This document shows, one piece after another, positions 38,789-48,416 of a DNA stretch of 64,000 nucleotides (position 1 is the first letter of the stretch; every line of letters starts with the position of its first letter). Position numbers and translations under genes: made by a program. The stretch comes from Sporisorium sorghi (Eukaryota; Basidiomycota; Ustilaginomycetes; Ustilaginales; Ustilaginaceae): contig JALCCG010000110.1 in NCBI GenBank assembly GCA_023212695.1, positions 1 through 64,000 of the forward strand, written 5' to 3'. The notes below the pieces were generated by a model. The model had not been told where the DNA came from. It did no database searches and saw nothing but the letters and a program-made list of their open reading frames with translations.

Positions 38789-41700
38789 ATGATTCCGTTT
38801 CGCCCCTCCTCTCCCGAGACAGAGCGGCACAAGTCGGTGCCGCTCTTGCTCCTCTTGTCGCTGCTGTTCGTCAGCTCGATCCTAGCTGCAAGCGGTTCAG
38901 GTCCGGCACCTAAATCGCGCATGCATAAGGTCGTACGTAGAACGCAGGGTGATCAACTTCAACAATTGTCGTTCGCCCTCAGCCAGCGACTCCCCGGAGA
39001 TGATGGAAACTCTCGGTCAACAGATTATCCTCCGTATACCAGCGACACTCCTGCGACGACGTCTGAAATCCAGCCAGACCCGAGCCATGCCGCCGGCGCA
39101 TTTTTCAGCAAAGAAGCGGAGGCGTCGCCAACGACCACTGGAGCCGGTCGAAAGTGGTGCTTGAAATATATCTTTGGACGCCTTGGCTCGGCTTCCGGCT
39201 CTGCCGTTTCGAGGATCCACCGTCGAGCTATTGCCACAGCCCTGCAGGATGACTACGTTGAGCCTGCAGCTGACTCTTCTTCAGGACAAGGCGCACATGC
39301 TCATCCCGAAGAGCCGAAAGCGGGTCAAGCTTTGCCAAGCACGGACAGTCGAGAGGGATCTTTCGAAAGCGATCGGCAGGCTACGTCCAAGTCTTTATCA
39401 CCGGATGGCGGTCGCAAGAGATTGGTACGCATCCAGTCGTCTCCCCACTATGTACCAGACGTATACATCAAGACGCCTTGGGATGGTATCAAGAGAGCCT
39501 TCCTGAGAGGCAAGCTCAAAGCTAAAAACGATGCCTCCGGAGACCGCTTGACCGCGGAAGCCGCCCCTGAGTCGCTTTTGCCCTCGCCTGACGAGCGTCC
39601 AGTGAAGCCCGCACTCAAAGCTTCGCCTCGTTTCAAGGCGTCTGCCCGTGCCGCGGTCGCGGCCGATCCGGAAGCTGGCAGGAAGGTTTTATTGATGCAT
39701 TTGCAGCAAGCCGGTCTCGATATCACCGACATCGAATCAAATGATGAAAGCGCTGATGTCGGTCGAAAGTCGGTTTGGAGAGCCTTTAGGGATCGCGTCA
39801 GGTCAGGCATGCGCGCTGCAGTAGCCAAGTCGCAGCCCAAGCTGTCGTCTGCTGCGGCCAGGTTGAAGCCCAAGATTTCCGCTGCGTCTCTGCAGCAGCT
39901 CTTCAGGCCCAGACTGCCTTCTACTGGTGCTAAGCCCGCAGGAACCGACACGAACTCAGCAAGCACCGAGCTCGACCGAATCAAATACGAGCACTGGACC
40001 AGACCCGGATCTAGGAGCGTGTACACAACCCAGGACATCACGGGACAAACGGTACACATGTTCGATCCTCTAGATTCTCCGAACATGTGGTCGCCGATAC
40101 GCTCTGGCCCGCTTCATAGCAGCTTGTCGGCGGACGCAAAGGGCAAGTCAGTCGTCGTCGAAGAGCCTTCAGAGCCATCGTCATCGTCATTGTCAGAAGT
40201 GAGCTCCCACGCGTCTTCGTCCGAGATCCGGCCGCAACCCGGCGAGGCGGCTGCCGGCACTTCTGGTGCCGCTGAAGATGCTGCCGCCGCGGGTGAAGGC
40301 ACGAGTCGTCGCACCCTTGGTGAGCTTCTGAACATGCGAGTGCATTCTCCTGATAGAAGCTTCCGCTCGGCGTCAGAAGACACGATCCCCTCTGAACCCG
40401 TTTCGCCCCGTGCATGGTCGCCTTCGAGGGATGCTGCGCCTTCGATGGTCGACGGCCACGGAGGCTCGAATGCCGCCGAAGCAGCCGACCCTGCTGCTGC
40501 TGCTGCTGCTGCTGCCGAGGCTGCTTCGCGCGGTAAACTCAAGGTAGAACCGAAGCCCCAAAGCATGTCAGAGGAGGCGGAAGCTTGGACGGCGGCCAGG
40601 AATGCGGCCAGGGAAGAGGCTGAGGCGGCCCGTGGAGCCGATGCAGCGGTCGACGCTGCGTCTCGGGGCAGACTCGTCGTCGATCACAAGTCGAAAGACC
40701 TCGCGGAAGATGTCGGCCTTTACAACGAGAATAAGTGGAGAGAGAGTCAGACACTTGTCCCGGAAGAATGGCAAAGACCACCTTACGAACACATAGAATT
40801 TGACAAGCCGGCGCCTATGTCGAGGACGGAGGCTCTGCGCTGGAAGCTGCACACGCTACGTAGCGATATTCGCGACATCTATGCGGTGGGCAAGGACCAC
40901 TACATGGGTAAGGATCGCTTGATAGGTCTTCACACAACGGGCGGGCAGCCCGCGGTGTACGGCTGGCGAGACAACGGTGGCATACCGGTGATGCCGGTAA
41001 AAGCGCGGCGGATCGCGCAGACACAAGGCGAGGCGCGCGTGTTCGTCAATCCCCTCGATCCGCATGCCCAGTATCGCTACACGTACAATGGCGAGCTGCA
41101 TCAGCCGGGCGATCCGCTGCTCCCATCAACGGATCCGCGGTTTAAGGTGTACGAGGTGCCGCGCGACAAAGCGCTGCCGCTGCCGCGACCCTGGAGGGAG
41201 AGCGGTGAGAGCGACGCTGTGAAAAGTGGCATTGGATACAGGCGCATGAAAGCGACGGTAGACGGTCCTTCGTTCCCGGAGGATTTTCCACCCGAACGAT
41301 GGCCTGCCAAGCTGGACCGAGTGAAGGCCGCGGTGGCGACGAAAGCGAACAACGTGCGCCAGGCGTTTGCTTCCGCACCGAGTCGTGTGCAGACTTGGAT
41401 GCAGAACGTGCCGCAGCGCCTCAAGACGTGGTACGCGACGCGACAGGGTCCGAGTGCTGCGGGTGCAGGTGCTGCTGCTGGTGCACCCTCCGATCCGGCT
41501 GCTGCTGAAGCTGCTGGTGCTGACGCTTCGTCAGAGCAGGCCGCCGCCGCAGCTGCTACTAATCCTGGCTCTCCTGCAGAGCAGAGTGCCACAGCGGACG
41601 CGGGACGACTGGCTAGACTGCGAGCTGCTGCCGCTCGAATGCGAGGTCGACTGCCGTTCGGCCGTCCTACCGGCGGCAGCGGCACGGCTGCATCTGCTGA

Positions 41701-42277
41701 AGCTGCACAGGCTGGCGGCGTTCAGGGCGCCCTCGAGCCTGGATCCGCAGCTGGTTCTGCAGCCGTCGATGCTGCGCACGCTGGCGGCGCTCAAGGCGCG
41801 CTCGAACGTGGATCCGCTGCCGATGCTGCTGCGGCCAACGCTGCGCTAGGAGGCGAGGTGCAAGCTGGATCTGCCGCTGACGCCGCTGCCGTTGACGCTG
41901 CGCTGCGAGGTTCAGCGCAACCTGGCACCGCTCCTGCCACTGGCGCCGCCGGCGCAGCCCGACCGGGCCAGCTGGCCAGATGGCGCGCCGGCGTCAGCCA
42001 AGCATTCACGCGTCGCCCTCTCCCTCCCCCCGCCGAAGGTACGTCAGCCGCGTCGTCGTGGAGCCAGCCATTCCGCTCAGCTTTCCGCTCAGCGTCCGAC
42101 GGCCTCAGTAGCGCCAAGAACCGCATCGCCGGCTTGTTCCACTCCAGCTCCGCAGCGTCAGCAGGCGCACCGACACGCACCATCACCGAACAGGTCGGCC
42201 AACTGACACACGACGTGCGTCCCCTCCGCCGCCGCGCTCTGCACCACAGGCATCGTCGCCACCTCCGCCGTGTGTGA
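38789..42277 (+). CDS. Locus 16: giant group D secreted protein with Trp-led basic helices
   Basis: A 1162-residue candidate effector, several times longer than its neighbours. The ATG at 38789 opens a signal peptide with a long n-region (after ETERHK: SVPLLLLLSLLFVSSILAAS); the frame is open back to 38645 without another ATG. Along the chain, Trp-led basic segments recur: WCLKYIFGRL, PWDGIKRAFLRGKLKAK, VWRAFRDRVRSGMRAAV, TWMQNVPQRLKTWYATR, RWRAGVSQAFTRRP and SWSQPFRSAFRSAS. They are separated by Ser/Ala/Pro/Glu-rich disordered linkers. About residues 890-1060 hold Ala-rich imperfect repeats (AGGVQGALEPGSA and relatives). A more structured-looking part (GLHTTGGQPAVYGWRDNGG to FKVYEVP) is distantly like the body of locus 15. 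One cysteine is seen. The end is His/Arg-rich. It closes the cluster. Confidence 0.82.
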   Translation: MIPFRPSSPETERHKSVPLLLLLSLLFVSSILAASGSGPAPKSRMHKVVRRTQGDQLQQLSFALSQRLPGDDGNSRSTDYPPYTSDTPATTSEIQPDPSHAAGAFFSKEAEASPTTTGAGRKWCLKYIFGRLGSASGSAVSRIHRRAIATALQDDYVEPAADSSSGQGAHAHPEEPKAGQALPSTDSREGSFESDRQATSKSLSPDGGRKRLVRIQSSPHYVPDVYIKTPWDGIKRAFLRGKLKAKNDASGDRLTAEAAPESLLPSPDERPVKPALKASPRFKASARAAVAADPEAGRKVLLMHLQQAGLDITDIESNDESADVGRKSVWRAFRDRVRSGMRAAVAKSQPKLSSAAARLKPKISAASLQQLFRPRLPSTGAKPAGTDTNSASTELDRIKYEHWTRPGSRSVYTTQDITGQTVHMFDPLDSPNMWSPIRSGPLHSSLSADAKGKSVVVEEPSEPSSSSLSEVSSHASSSEIRPQPGEAAAGTSGAAEDAAAAGEGTSRRTLGELLNMRVHSPDRSFRSASEDTIPSEPVSPRAWSPSRDAAPSMVDGHGGSNAAEAADPAAAAAAAAEAASRGKLKVEPKPQSMSEEAEAWTAARNAAREEAEAARGADAAVDAASRGRLVVDHKSKDLAEDVGLYNENKWRESQTLVPEEWQRPPYEHIEFDKPAPMSRTEALRWKLHTLRSDIRDIYAVGKDHYMGKDRLIGLHTTGGQPAVYGWRDNGGIPVMPVKARRIAQTQGEARVFVNPLDPHAQYRYTYNGELHQPGDPLLPSTDPRFKVYEVPRDKALPLPRPWRESGESDAVKSGIGYRRMKATVDGPSFPEDFPPERWPAKLDRVKAAVATKANNVRQAFASAPSRVQTWMQNVPQRLKTWYATRQGPSAAGAGAAAGAPSDPAAAEAAGADASSEQAAAAAATNPGSPAEQSATADAGRLARLRAAAARMRGRLPFGRPTGGSGTAASAEAAQAGGVQGALEPGSAAGSAAVDAAHAGGAQGALERGSAADAAAANAALGGEVQAGSAADAAAVDAALRGSAQPGTAPATGAAGAARPGQLARWRAGVSQAFTRRPLPPPAEGTSAASSWSQPFRSAFRSASDGLSSAKNRIAGLFHSSSAASAGAPTRTITEQVGQLTHDVRPLRRRALHHRHRRHLRRV

Positions 42278-42558
42278 ACGACGGATGCGTGTCGCGGATC
42301 ATGCAATTTCGTCTCGTTCTCTTTATACTCTTGCTCTCAGAACTGTCGTTTTGTTATCTCTACACACTCATTCTTAGTCTCTTGTTTGCACTTACTGGTT
42401 ATACACTCTTTCTTCGGCTTGTTGTGAATCAGAACCTTAGATCGCTCGTTCCTGATTTTCTGTGCTGGTGTGAGACGGTATCACGGCTGTCTTGTGTAGG
42501 TGAGCGTGAGAAGGGTATCATGCGTTGCATTGCATTGCGCCGCGACAGGGTGTGCATT

Positions 42559-44691
42559 CTACGCCTCGCTCCTCTTGGCCGTCGCCGCTGTCATTGGATA
42601 GAAGACGGCATTCGCAGCGCTGACCACGTCGGCCTCATTGCCGCCAGCCTTGGCATTGGCCCACTGCGCATACGTCAGCCACCTTGCCTTGCTCTGCCCT
42701 TCAACCTTCCCCACCTCCACCTCGGCCGATGCTTGCGCAGCCCTGCTCTTCCTGGGTTGCTTCCGCTTCCCCTTCGCATCTCCACCCTGCTCGCTGTCCA
42801 AACGCACCCTCTCGCGAAGCGCTAGCTCGCACGCCAGCCCCACACCGCCGTGCACCGCGACCATCGCGTGATCCACTCCGTGGCCCGCATCGGGCCAGAT
42901 GCGCAGCGGCACGTCCACGGGCGCTAAGGGCTGCAGCTCGTGCTCCAGCCGGCGCCGCAGCCCGACCGCGTTCGCGAGCCCGCCCGTGAGCACGATGTTG
43001 CTCCACATCATGTCCCCCGCAATTTCCGAAACGGACGAGGCGACAGAGGCGATGGAGGATAGGACGAGTTGCGGCAAGGCCTGCTGGTCGAGCCCGAGCG
43101 CAGACGGGTTGAAGAGGTGCTCGAGCACGCTGTAGCGTTCCGAGGCGAGCGTGAGCGTTTGCGTGTCTTGGTCGTCCTTGTCCGCAGAGGATTGTGAGGC
43201 TGGACGCTCGGCGTGGCTGGCGGAGGGAGGGGTGGCGATGAACGACGAGTCGCAGTGGAGCAGCGAGTCGAGTTTGGGCCGTTTGCGCTGCGGCTGCTCG
43301 TCGTTGGAACCCGACGCACGATACGGCGGCGGGTTGGGACCGTGAAGCACAAATCCGTATCGGGCTGTATCCCTTTCTCGCTGCCCGCGCTTGCCACCCG
43401 CCTGCGCGCCATAGTCTGGCAACCGCCACGTGATCGCCAACCTCTCGCTCAACTCAGCCCGTCCAAACTTGTCCATGAGCAGCAAATCCTCATACGTCCA
43501 CTGGGCAGGGGCCTTGGCCCGCACAAGCTCCAGCTCGCGCTGCACCTTCTCCGTCCCGCCGAAAACGCGCTGTCCCACGCCCGCGGCGACGAACGAGGTG
43601 CGCGCAAAGATGTGCGACATGAGCCACGACTCGTCCATCATGTCGAGCTGTTGGAAGGACAGGGTTTCCTTGAGGAGGTTGATGAGCATCTTGCCGCCGA
43701 GTTCGAGGCGACGGATGGAGGGGAGGTGCGGGCGGCCGGAAAGGATGGGGATGGCGTGGCAGTACGAGTAGCCGAGGTCGAGGACGAGCATGGCTTGTGG
43801 GCGGGGGAGGGTTAGGATGCGTGGAAGGGTGGTGGTGGTGGTGGTTGAGGAACGTGGTGTGCGAAGCAGTCGTTTTGGCTTGGGTGAAGAGGAGCTTCGT
43901 TGCTCTGCAGGAGCGTCTTGGTCCATGGCGCCTTCTACAGCCTCATCAGAGCGGCTCGCCTCCTTCTCTGGCGTCGCTTGACCATCCTTGTACTCCTCTG
44001 TCGTCGTTGACCTCGACCTAGCCACATCCGCACGAAACACATCGCTCCCCGCCCCAACCAACGCCGCAGCCGACGTCCTCCACACCGCCTGAGCACCGTA
44101 ACGCTCGAACAACAGCAGATCCGTCGCATGCTGCACCGGACTCAAGTTGAGATACGCCTCTGTCAAAATCACCGCCTTGCGCTCCAAGAGCTTTCCCCTC
44201 TTGCCCTGCTGCCGCAATTTAGCCAGGTGATTCGTCAACACGTGATCCCAGATTGTCTTCTGCGCCTGCCAATCGACGATGACACCGCTCTGGTGGGGCA
44301 GACGCAGATGCAGCGCTGCGTAGTCGTCCAGCAGCGTGTGGATGTGCGATGAGACAAAGATCGAGGCTTTCGATCCGGCGGGCGGCGCTGTTGCAGGCGT
44401 TTCCCCCGAAGGCAGCGAAGGGAGGGTGTGCGGCGTACGCGTGCGCGCGATCGCGTTGGGGAAGGCATCGACTGCAATCGTCCTTGCGAGAAGGGCCGGG
44501 TCGATCACGGGCGTCGAGGATGTCTGCGAGTCGTCAGCAGTGATAGCGGCCGAGATGGCGTCTGCCGGAAAAGGGTAGGGGATGGAGGCGATGCGGATGG
44601 TCTGTGCGCCATTGTCGATGACGACGATATGGTCTATGCCTGCGAGCGGATCTGTTTGTGGGTCTGCTGGTGCTGGTGTTGATGTGGGCAT
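42559..44691 (-). CDS. arp6: Actin-related protein 6 (SWR1 complex)
   Basis: A 710-residue Arp6. This protein belongs to the SWR1 remodeller, which exchanges H2A.Z into nucleosomes. Family features are IDHIVVIDNGAQTIRI at the start, AVILTEAYLNLSPVQ, LVLDLGYSYCHAIPI, LELGGKMLINLLKETLSFQQLDMMDE, ERYSVLEHLFNPSALGLDQQ and IVLTGGLANAVGLRRRLEHEL. At 710 residues it is longer than yeast Arp6 (about 438), because of low-complexity insertions (for example Ser/Thr/Pro-rich segments around residues 230-300 and a C-terminal Lys/Arg/Gln insert). The ATG at 44691 is used; the frame is open back to 44823 without an ATG. It shares a promoter with Cox19 and marks the right border of the cluster. Confidence 0.9.
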   Translation of the reverse strand: MPTSTPAPADPQTDPLAGIDHIVVIDNGAQTIRIASIPYPFPADAISAAITADDSQTSSTPVIDPALLARTIAVDAFPNAIARTRTPHTLPSLPSGETPATAPPAGSKASIFVSSHIHTLLDDYAALHLRLPHQSGVIVDWQAQKTIWDHVLTNHLAKLRQQGKRGKLLERKAVILTEAYLNLSPVQHATDLLLFERYGAQAVWRTSAAALVGAGSDVFRADVARSRSTTTEEYKDGQATPEKEASRSDEAVEGAMDQDAPAEQRSSSSPKPKRLLRTPRSSTTTTTTLPRILTLPRPQAMLVLDLGYSYCHAIPILSGRPHLPSIRRLELGGKMLINLLKETLSFQQLDMMDESWLMSHIFARTSFVAAGVGQRVFGGTEKVQRELELVRAKAPAQWTYEDLLLMDKFGRAELSERLAITWRLPDYGAQAGGKRGQRERDTARYGFVLHGPNPPPYRASGSNDEQPQRKRPKLDSLLHCDSSFIATPPSASHAERPASQSSADKDDQDTQTLTLASERYSVLEHLFNPSALGLDQQALPQLVLSSIASVASSVSEIAGDMMWSNIVLTGGLANAVGLRRRLEHELQPLAPVDVPLRIWPDAGHGVDHAMVAVHGGVGLACELALRERVRLDSEQGGDAKGKRKQPRKSRAAQASAEVEVGKVEGQSKARWLTYAQWANAKAGGNEADVVSAANAVFYPMTAATAKRSEA

Positions 44692-45056
44692 GGTGTGTGT
44701 GCTCGACTGAGCGGTCGATGGAGGAACGACAAGAAGGAGGATGTGGACAAGTCGTTGGACCCTTGAAAGTGCCCCTCTTCTTCTTTTTTTCTTTTTTTTT
44801 GACAGCGTTGAGACAGCACACACGGTCTAACATCCCAACAAATTTGCGCTGAGTCAGCATTTGCACATATCCCGATTTCCGACTTGTTGCTTCCTCCACA
44901 CGTTTCCTGTCAAGCTGAGCAACACAAGAAGATCTTCTCGATGAGAAAGTCCATTACAAAAGCAACATAATCGCTCGCCCTTCATCAGGAAGCTCTCCAC
45001 TCCTACCCCAACCCTAATCACTTACTACCATCATAATCAGCTTCTAGCTCAAAAGA
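44692..45056. other. Divergent promoter between Arp6 and Cox19
   Basis: 365 bases with a short T-rich stretch near 44782-44799. No gene is seen. Confidence 0.5.
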
Positions 45057-45157
45057 ATGTCGTTCGGCCGCCCACCCACGTTCTCGGACTTCAAAGTATC
45101 GCCTCCCGAGCGCGGTTCTTTCCCACTCGATCATGAAGGTGCGTTTGCAGCTCACTC

Positions 45158-45196
<39 letters not shown>

Positions 45197-45353
45197 TAAA
45201 TTTTTTTTGGTTTTTTTTTTTTTTTTTTTAAATTTTAAAAAAAAAAAAAAATATTTTTTATATTTTTTNNNNNNNNNNCCCGCATTCAAAATTTCCCCCC
45301 CCCGACGGGGTTTTTTCCCCCTTCATTATTAAAGGTCTTTTTGCACCCCCTCT

Positions 45354-45389
<36 letters not shown>

Positions 45390-45957
45390 CGCTCGAACAG
45401 CTTGTTGGTGACTGATACGGTTTTGGATTTCCTTCTGCATGGTATGATGGTTATCAGGCGAGTGCAAGTCGGTGATGCAGGAGTACATGAACTGCATCAA
45501 GTACAACCGCAACGATAATGGCAAGTGTCGGCATTTGTCGCGCGCGTACTTGCAGTGTCGCATGGACAAGTGAGCAGCACTCTCCCCCTCCCACTCACAG
45601 TCGTTCGATCTCACTGACCCCTTTGTTCACCGTCTGGGTTGGGTAAGGGGCCTGATGGAGCACGACGACATGGACAACCTGGGCTTCCGGGACGTGGAGC
45701 CTCCGTCGTCCGGCACAAGTAGCGCAGCGTCGCAGAACCGCAGCGCATTTACGGGCAGCACGCCGAGCTACGCGGGTGACACGCTAGGCGCCGAGGGCAA
45801 CGTTCCCAGCGCCAAAGCAGGCGCGGGAAGCCCAGCGGACGAGCGAAACCGCGCACCAGGCGCCGGTGCAGCGCATGCAAAGGGTCACGTCAGCAGGCAG
45901 GCGGGCAGCTATGCGGGTGATAGCCATGGCAGGTCCGGTGCAGGTAGGCTGGTGTAG
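45057..45957 (+). CDS. cox19: Cox19, mitochondrial CHCH protein, three exons
   Basis: Exons 45057-45138, 45458-45569 and 45648-45957 encode 167 residues. Cox19 is a soluble intermembrane-space protein needed for copper delivery during cytochrome c oxidase assembly. The start MSFGRPPTFSDFKVSPPERG is typical of the family. A twin CX9C motif is complete: Cys30/Cys40 and Cys51/Cys61. LMEHDDMDNLGF follows, also typical. The C-terminal 85 residues are a Gly/Ser/Ala-rich extension not found in yeast Cox19. Introns use GTGCGT...TTATCAG and GTGAGC...GGTAAG; the second acceptor is plain but is forced by the family sequence. Intron 1 contains a 10-N gap and corrupted sequence. Confidence 0.9.
45269..45278. 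other. Assembly gap (10 N)
   Basis: Ten N bases inside intron 1 of the Cox19 gene, preceded by T- and A-rich sequence. Confidence 0.98.
45279..45389 (+). repeat. Corrupted second copy of Cox19 exon 1, likely artefact
   Basis: After the gap the sequence follows 45089-45195 base by base with homopolymer-like errors. TTCAAA, then CCC..GA.G.GG, TTTCCC, TCATTATTAAAGGT (for TCATGAAGGT), TTTGCA and finally a T run occur in the same order. This is best read as a low-quality read end placed as separate sequence. The true intron is probably about 200 bases shorter. Confidence 0.8.
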
Positions 45958-46030
45958 AGGCTCAGCAGCGAATATGAATGTGCGAACAGATTTGTGTGCA
46001 TGCGTGCGAAAAAAAGCATGAGGAAAAGAG

Positions 46031-46057
46031 AAAAAAAAAAAAAAAAAAAAAAAAAAA
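46031..46057. repeat. Poly(dA) run, 27 bases
   Basis: Homopolymer in the convergent region between Cox19 and alanine aminotransferase. Confidence 0.8.
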
Positions 46058-46219
46058 GCGACGCTGAAAATTGAGGCTTGGAAAAATCACCTTGAAGAGC
46101 ATAGCATCGTTCTTCTCATACATCCTCTCTCGCTTTGCACGCCGTTCGCATTCGCTACAACCACTCACACCAGCACTCCTGCAAAGACACTGACAGCAAG
46201 ACACCGCATCTATTTACTA

Positions 46220-48007
46220 CTACGAATACTTGTCGACAAACTCAGTGTGGAACTTGCCATAGCGCGCAATAAACTCGTCCGTCTCCTTGGCCAGCACGGT
46301 AGTCCTGAAGAAGCACGCACCGGTATCCTCTTCGGGCATCTTGCCAAACCCGCTGCCGGGCACCACGCAGATGCCTGTGGCATCGAGCATCTCCAAGCAG
46401 TAAAACTCGTCGACCTTTTTGCCTTTCTCCCTGGCGGCGTCGTGCGCCTTGTGCGGCAGCGTCACGCGCGGGAACAGGTACAGCGCGCCCTGCGCCGGCT
46501 CCACTTGCACTCCGGGCAGCTGCGCAAACTTGTCAGCCATGCGGTCCGAGCGCGATTGCAGCGTTGCGTGGATGCCCTCGGTCTCGTGCTTGAACAGCTC
46601 GTACGACGGCTCACCGGGCCTCGGCGGTTTCACCAGCATATCGACGCCAATCTGCCCCTGCAGCGACGGGCACAGCGAGATGGACGCCAGCTTGTAGATC
46701 TGCGCCTCCACATCCGCATCCATGTTGGTCAGCTCAAAGTAGCCACCCCTACGCCCACACTCGCCCGAAACACCCTTGGAGATGCTGTGGAACGACACGA
46801 GCTCGACACTGCGCGCAATATCGCGCTCCTCGGCGTCGTGCGAAGACTGAAAGTCCATGAGCACCTTTTTGAACGAGTGGAACGGCCGCGTCTCGGGCTG
46901 GTAGATGTTGACCTGGTACACTTCGTCGGCGAGCAGCACGAGGCGTTTGTGGTACGCCATGCGGATGAGGTGCTGGATGTTCTGGTACGACAGGCACTGG
47001 CCCGTGGGGTTGCCTGGGTTGATGACGGCGCACGCGCGCACATCGACGCCGTTGGCACGCGCCTCGTCGATAGAGCGCGACATGGCGTCCACGTCAAGCG
47101 ACCAGTCGTCAAACGGATTCAGCTGGTACTCGACCGGCTTGGCATTGTACAGCGCGAGCGCGGCACTGTAGAGCGGATACTGCGGGATGGGGATCATCAC
47201 ACCCGAGTCGGGAGCGGCGATGAGCACCTGGAGCAGCAGCTGCACGCCGCCACTCGCGCCCGTGGTGAGGTAGATGAGTTCCGGGTCCGAGGGGTAGCCA
47301 TCGCGCTGCTCGATAAACTCGGCGACGTGCTTGCGCACGATCGACGCGCCCTTGGAGTGCGAGTAGGCGCCCACGCTGCCGATATCGGCGAGCAGCAGCT
47401 TGGCGCGCTCCTGCGTATCTTTGGGGAAAATCTTGTCAATGCCCGGCTGCTCCATCAACTGCGGGTACTCGGTGAGCGCAGCGACCTGGCGCCAGAACGT
47501 GAGCGGTTTTTGGGCGAGATACGGCTGCTGCTGCGGGTTGCCAATATTAGCCGTCACAACCGAAGGGAAAGGCAAGTCCGAGTTGCCCTCGGCGATCTGG
47601 GCAGCGTACTTGTTGGCGCGGTTCGAGATCTCGCCACGCACGGCATACTCGGCCTCGAGCACGTGTGGGTTGATGGTCTTGGTGGTGAGCACGGGTTTGT
47701 ACGCGTTCTTGGATGAAGAGGCAAAGTTGCGCGTCGAGCCGTAGGACGACGAGTCGACGGCCATACCGGAGGACGAAGCGGACGACGCCGAGGAGCGTGA
47801 GAGCGAGCGTGGTCTGGACTGTGTTGTCGAGGTCATCGTTGCCGACAAAGTGGACAGAGATCGACGGGGGGATGGCGACGAGGTATGGGCAAAGGTGGTG
47901 GAGGATAAGAGGCAAGCGGATGATGACGAGTTAAGAAGGGATGAGGAAGCGACACCGGCTAGCGATGACGAGGAGGGGGCAGCGGCAGCGCGGAGTAGAT
48001 AAGACAT
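46220..48007 (-). CDS. alt1: Alanine aminotransferase, probably mitochondrial
   Basis: A 595-residue class I PLP aminotransferase that interconverts alanine plus 2-oxoglutarate with pyruvate plus glutamate. The PLP lysine is Lys411 in SFHSISKGVSGECGRRGGY, the alanine aminotransferase form of this motif. Other family stretches are SVGAYSHSKGASIVRKHVAEFI, INPGNPTGQCLS and LLADEVYQVNIY. Catalytic sequence starts at about residue 108. The first 100 residues are rich in Ser, Ala and Arg and low in acidic residues (MSYLLRAAAAPSSSS..., then SPRRSLSTLSATM), fitting a mitochondrial presequence. A second in-frame ATG after it could yield a cytosolic form. No intron or break is seen. Confidence 0.93.
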   Translation of the reverse strand: MSYLLRAAAAPSSSSLAGVASSSLLNSSSSACLLSSTTFAHTSSPSPRRSLSTLSATMTSTTQSRPRSLSRSSASSASSSGMAVDSSSYGSTRNFASSSKNAYKPVLTTKTINPHVLEAEYAVRGEISNRANKYAAQIAEGNSDLPFPSVVTANIGNPQQQPYLAQKPLTFWRQVAALTEYPQLMEQPGIDKIFPKDTQERAKLLLADIGSVGAYSHSKGASIVRKHVAEFIEQRDGYPSDPELIYLTTGASGGVQLLLQVLIAAPDSGVMIPIPQYPLYSAALALYNAKPVEYQLNPFDDWSLDVDAMSRSIDEARANGVDVRACAVINPGNPTGQCLSYQNIQHLIRMAYHKRLVLLADEVYQVNIYQPETRPFHSFKKVLMDFQSSHDAEERDIARSVELVSFHSISKGVSGECGRRGGYFELTNMDADVEAQIYKLASISLCPSLQGQIGVDMLVKPPRPGEPSYELFKHETEGIHATLQSRSDRMADKFAQLPGVQVEPAQGALYLFPRVTLPHKAHDAAREKGKKVDEFYCLEMLDATGICVVPGSGFGKMPEEDTGACFFRTTVLAKETDEFIARYGKFHTEFVDKYS

Positions 48008-48416
48008 GATGTCGGCTGCTGCTGCTGCTGGGTCAGACGCGCCGAGTCACACCAAAGGAGCAAGGGCAGGAGCTGGAGCTGCGGGACGGGTGGAGAGACC
48101 GGAAGCAGCGGCAAGGATGAGACCCGGAATGGGAGGGAGAGGGAGAGGGAGAGGAGAGAGGAGAGAGAGAAAGAGAGAAAGTGGCAAAGGCGGGCTGAAC
48201 CGGCTCAAAGCGAGAGGAGAGAGAGAGAGAGAGAGAGAGAGAACGGCGTGCCAGATTTTTTTTCTTTTTTTTTCTTTCTTTCCGCTTTCCTCTTCTCCTG
48301 CCGCAAAAAGAGCGAAAATTTTTCCATTTTCATTTTCCCCCCACTTTTCGTGATCGTTGAATCAAAGGCGGGGGGCAAAGGGTGAAAGGGTGACCGGGAA
48401 ATGACCGAGAGCCAAG

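Noticed and set aside
45279..45389. True tandem duplication of Cox19 exon 1
   Set aside because: The copy differs mainly by homopolymer-type errors, follows an N gap and ends in the same T run, as expected for a poor read end.
46247..47716. Plus-strand frame of 489 codons over alanine aminotransferase
   Set aside because: Antisense shadow; the PLP site and family sequence are on the minus strand.
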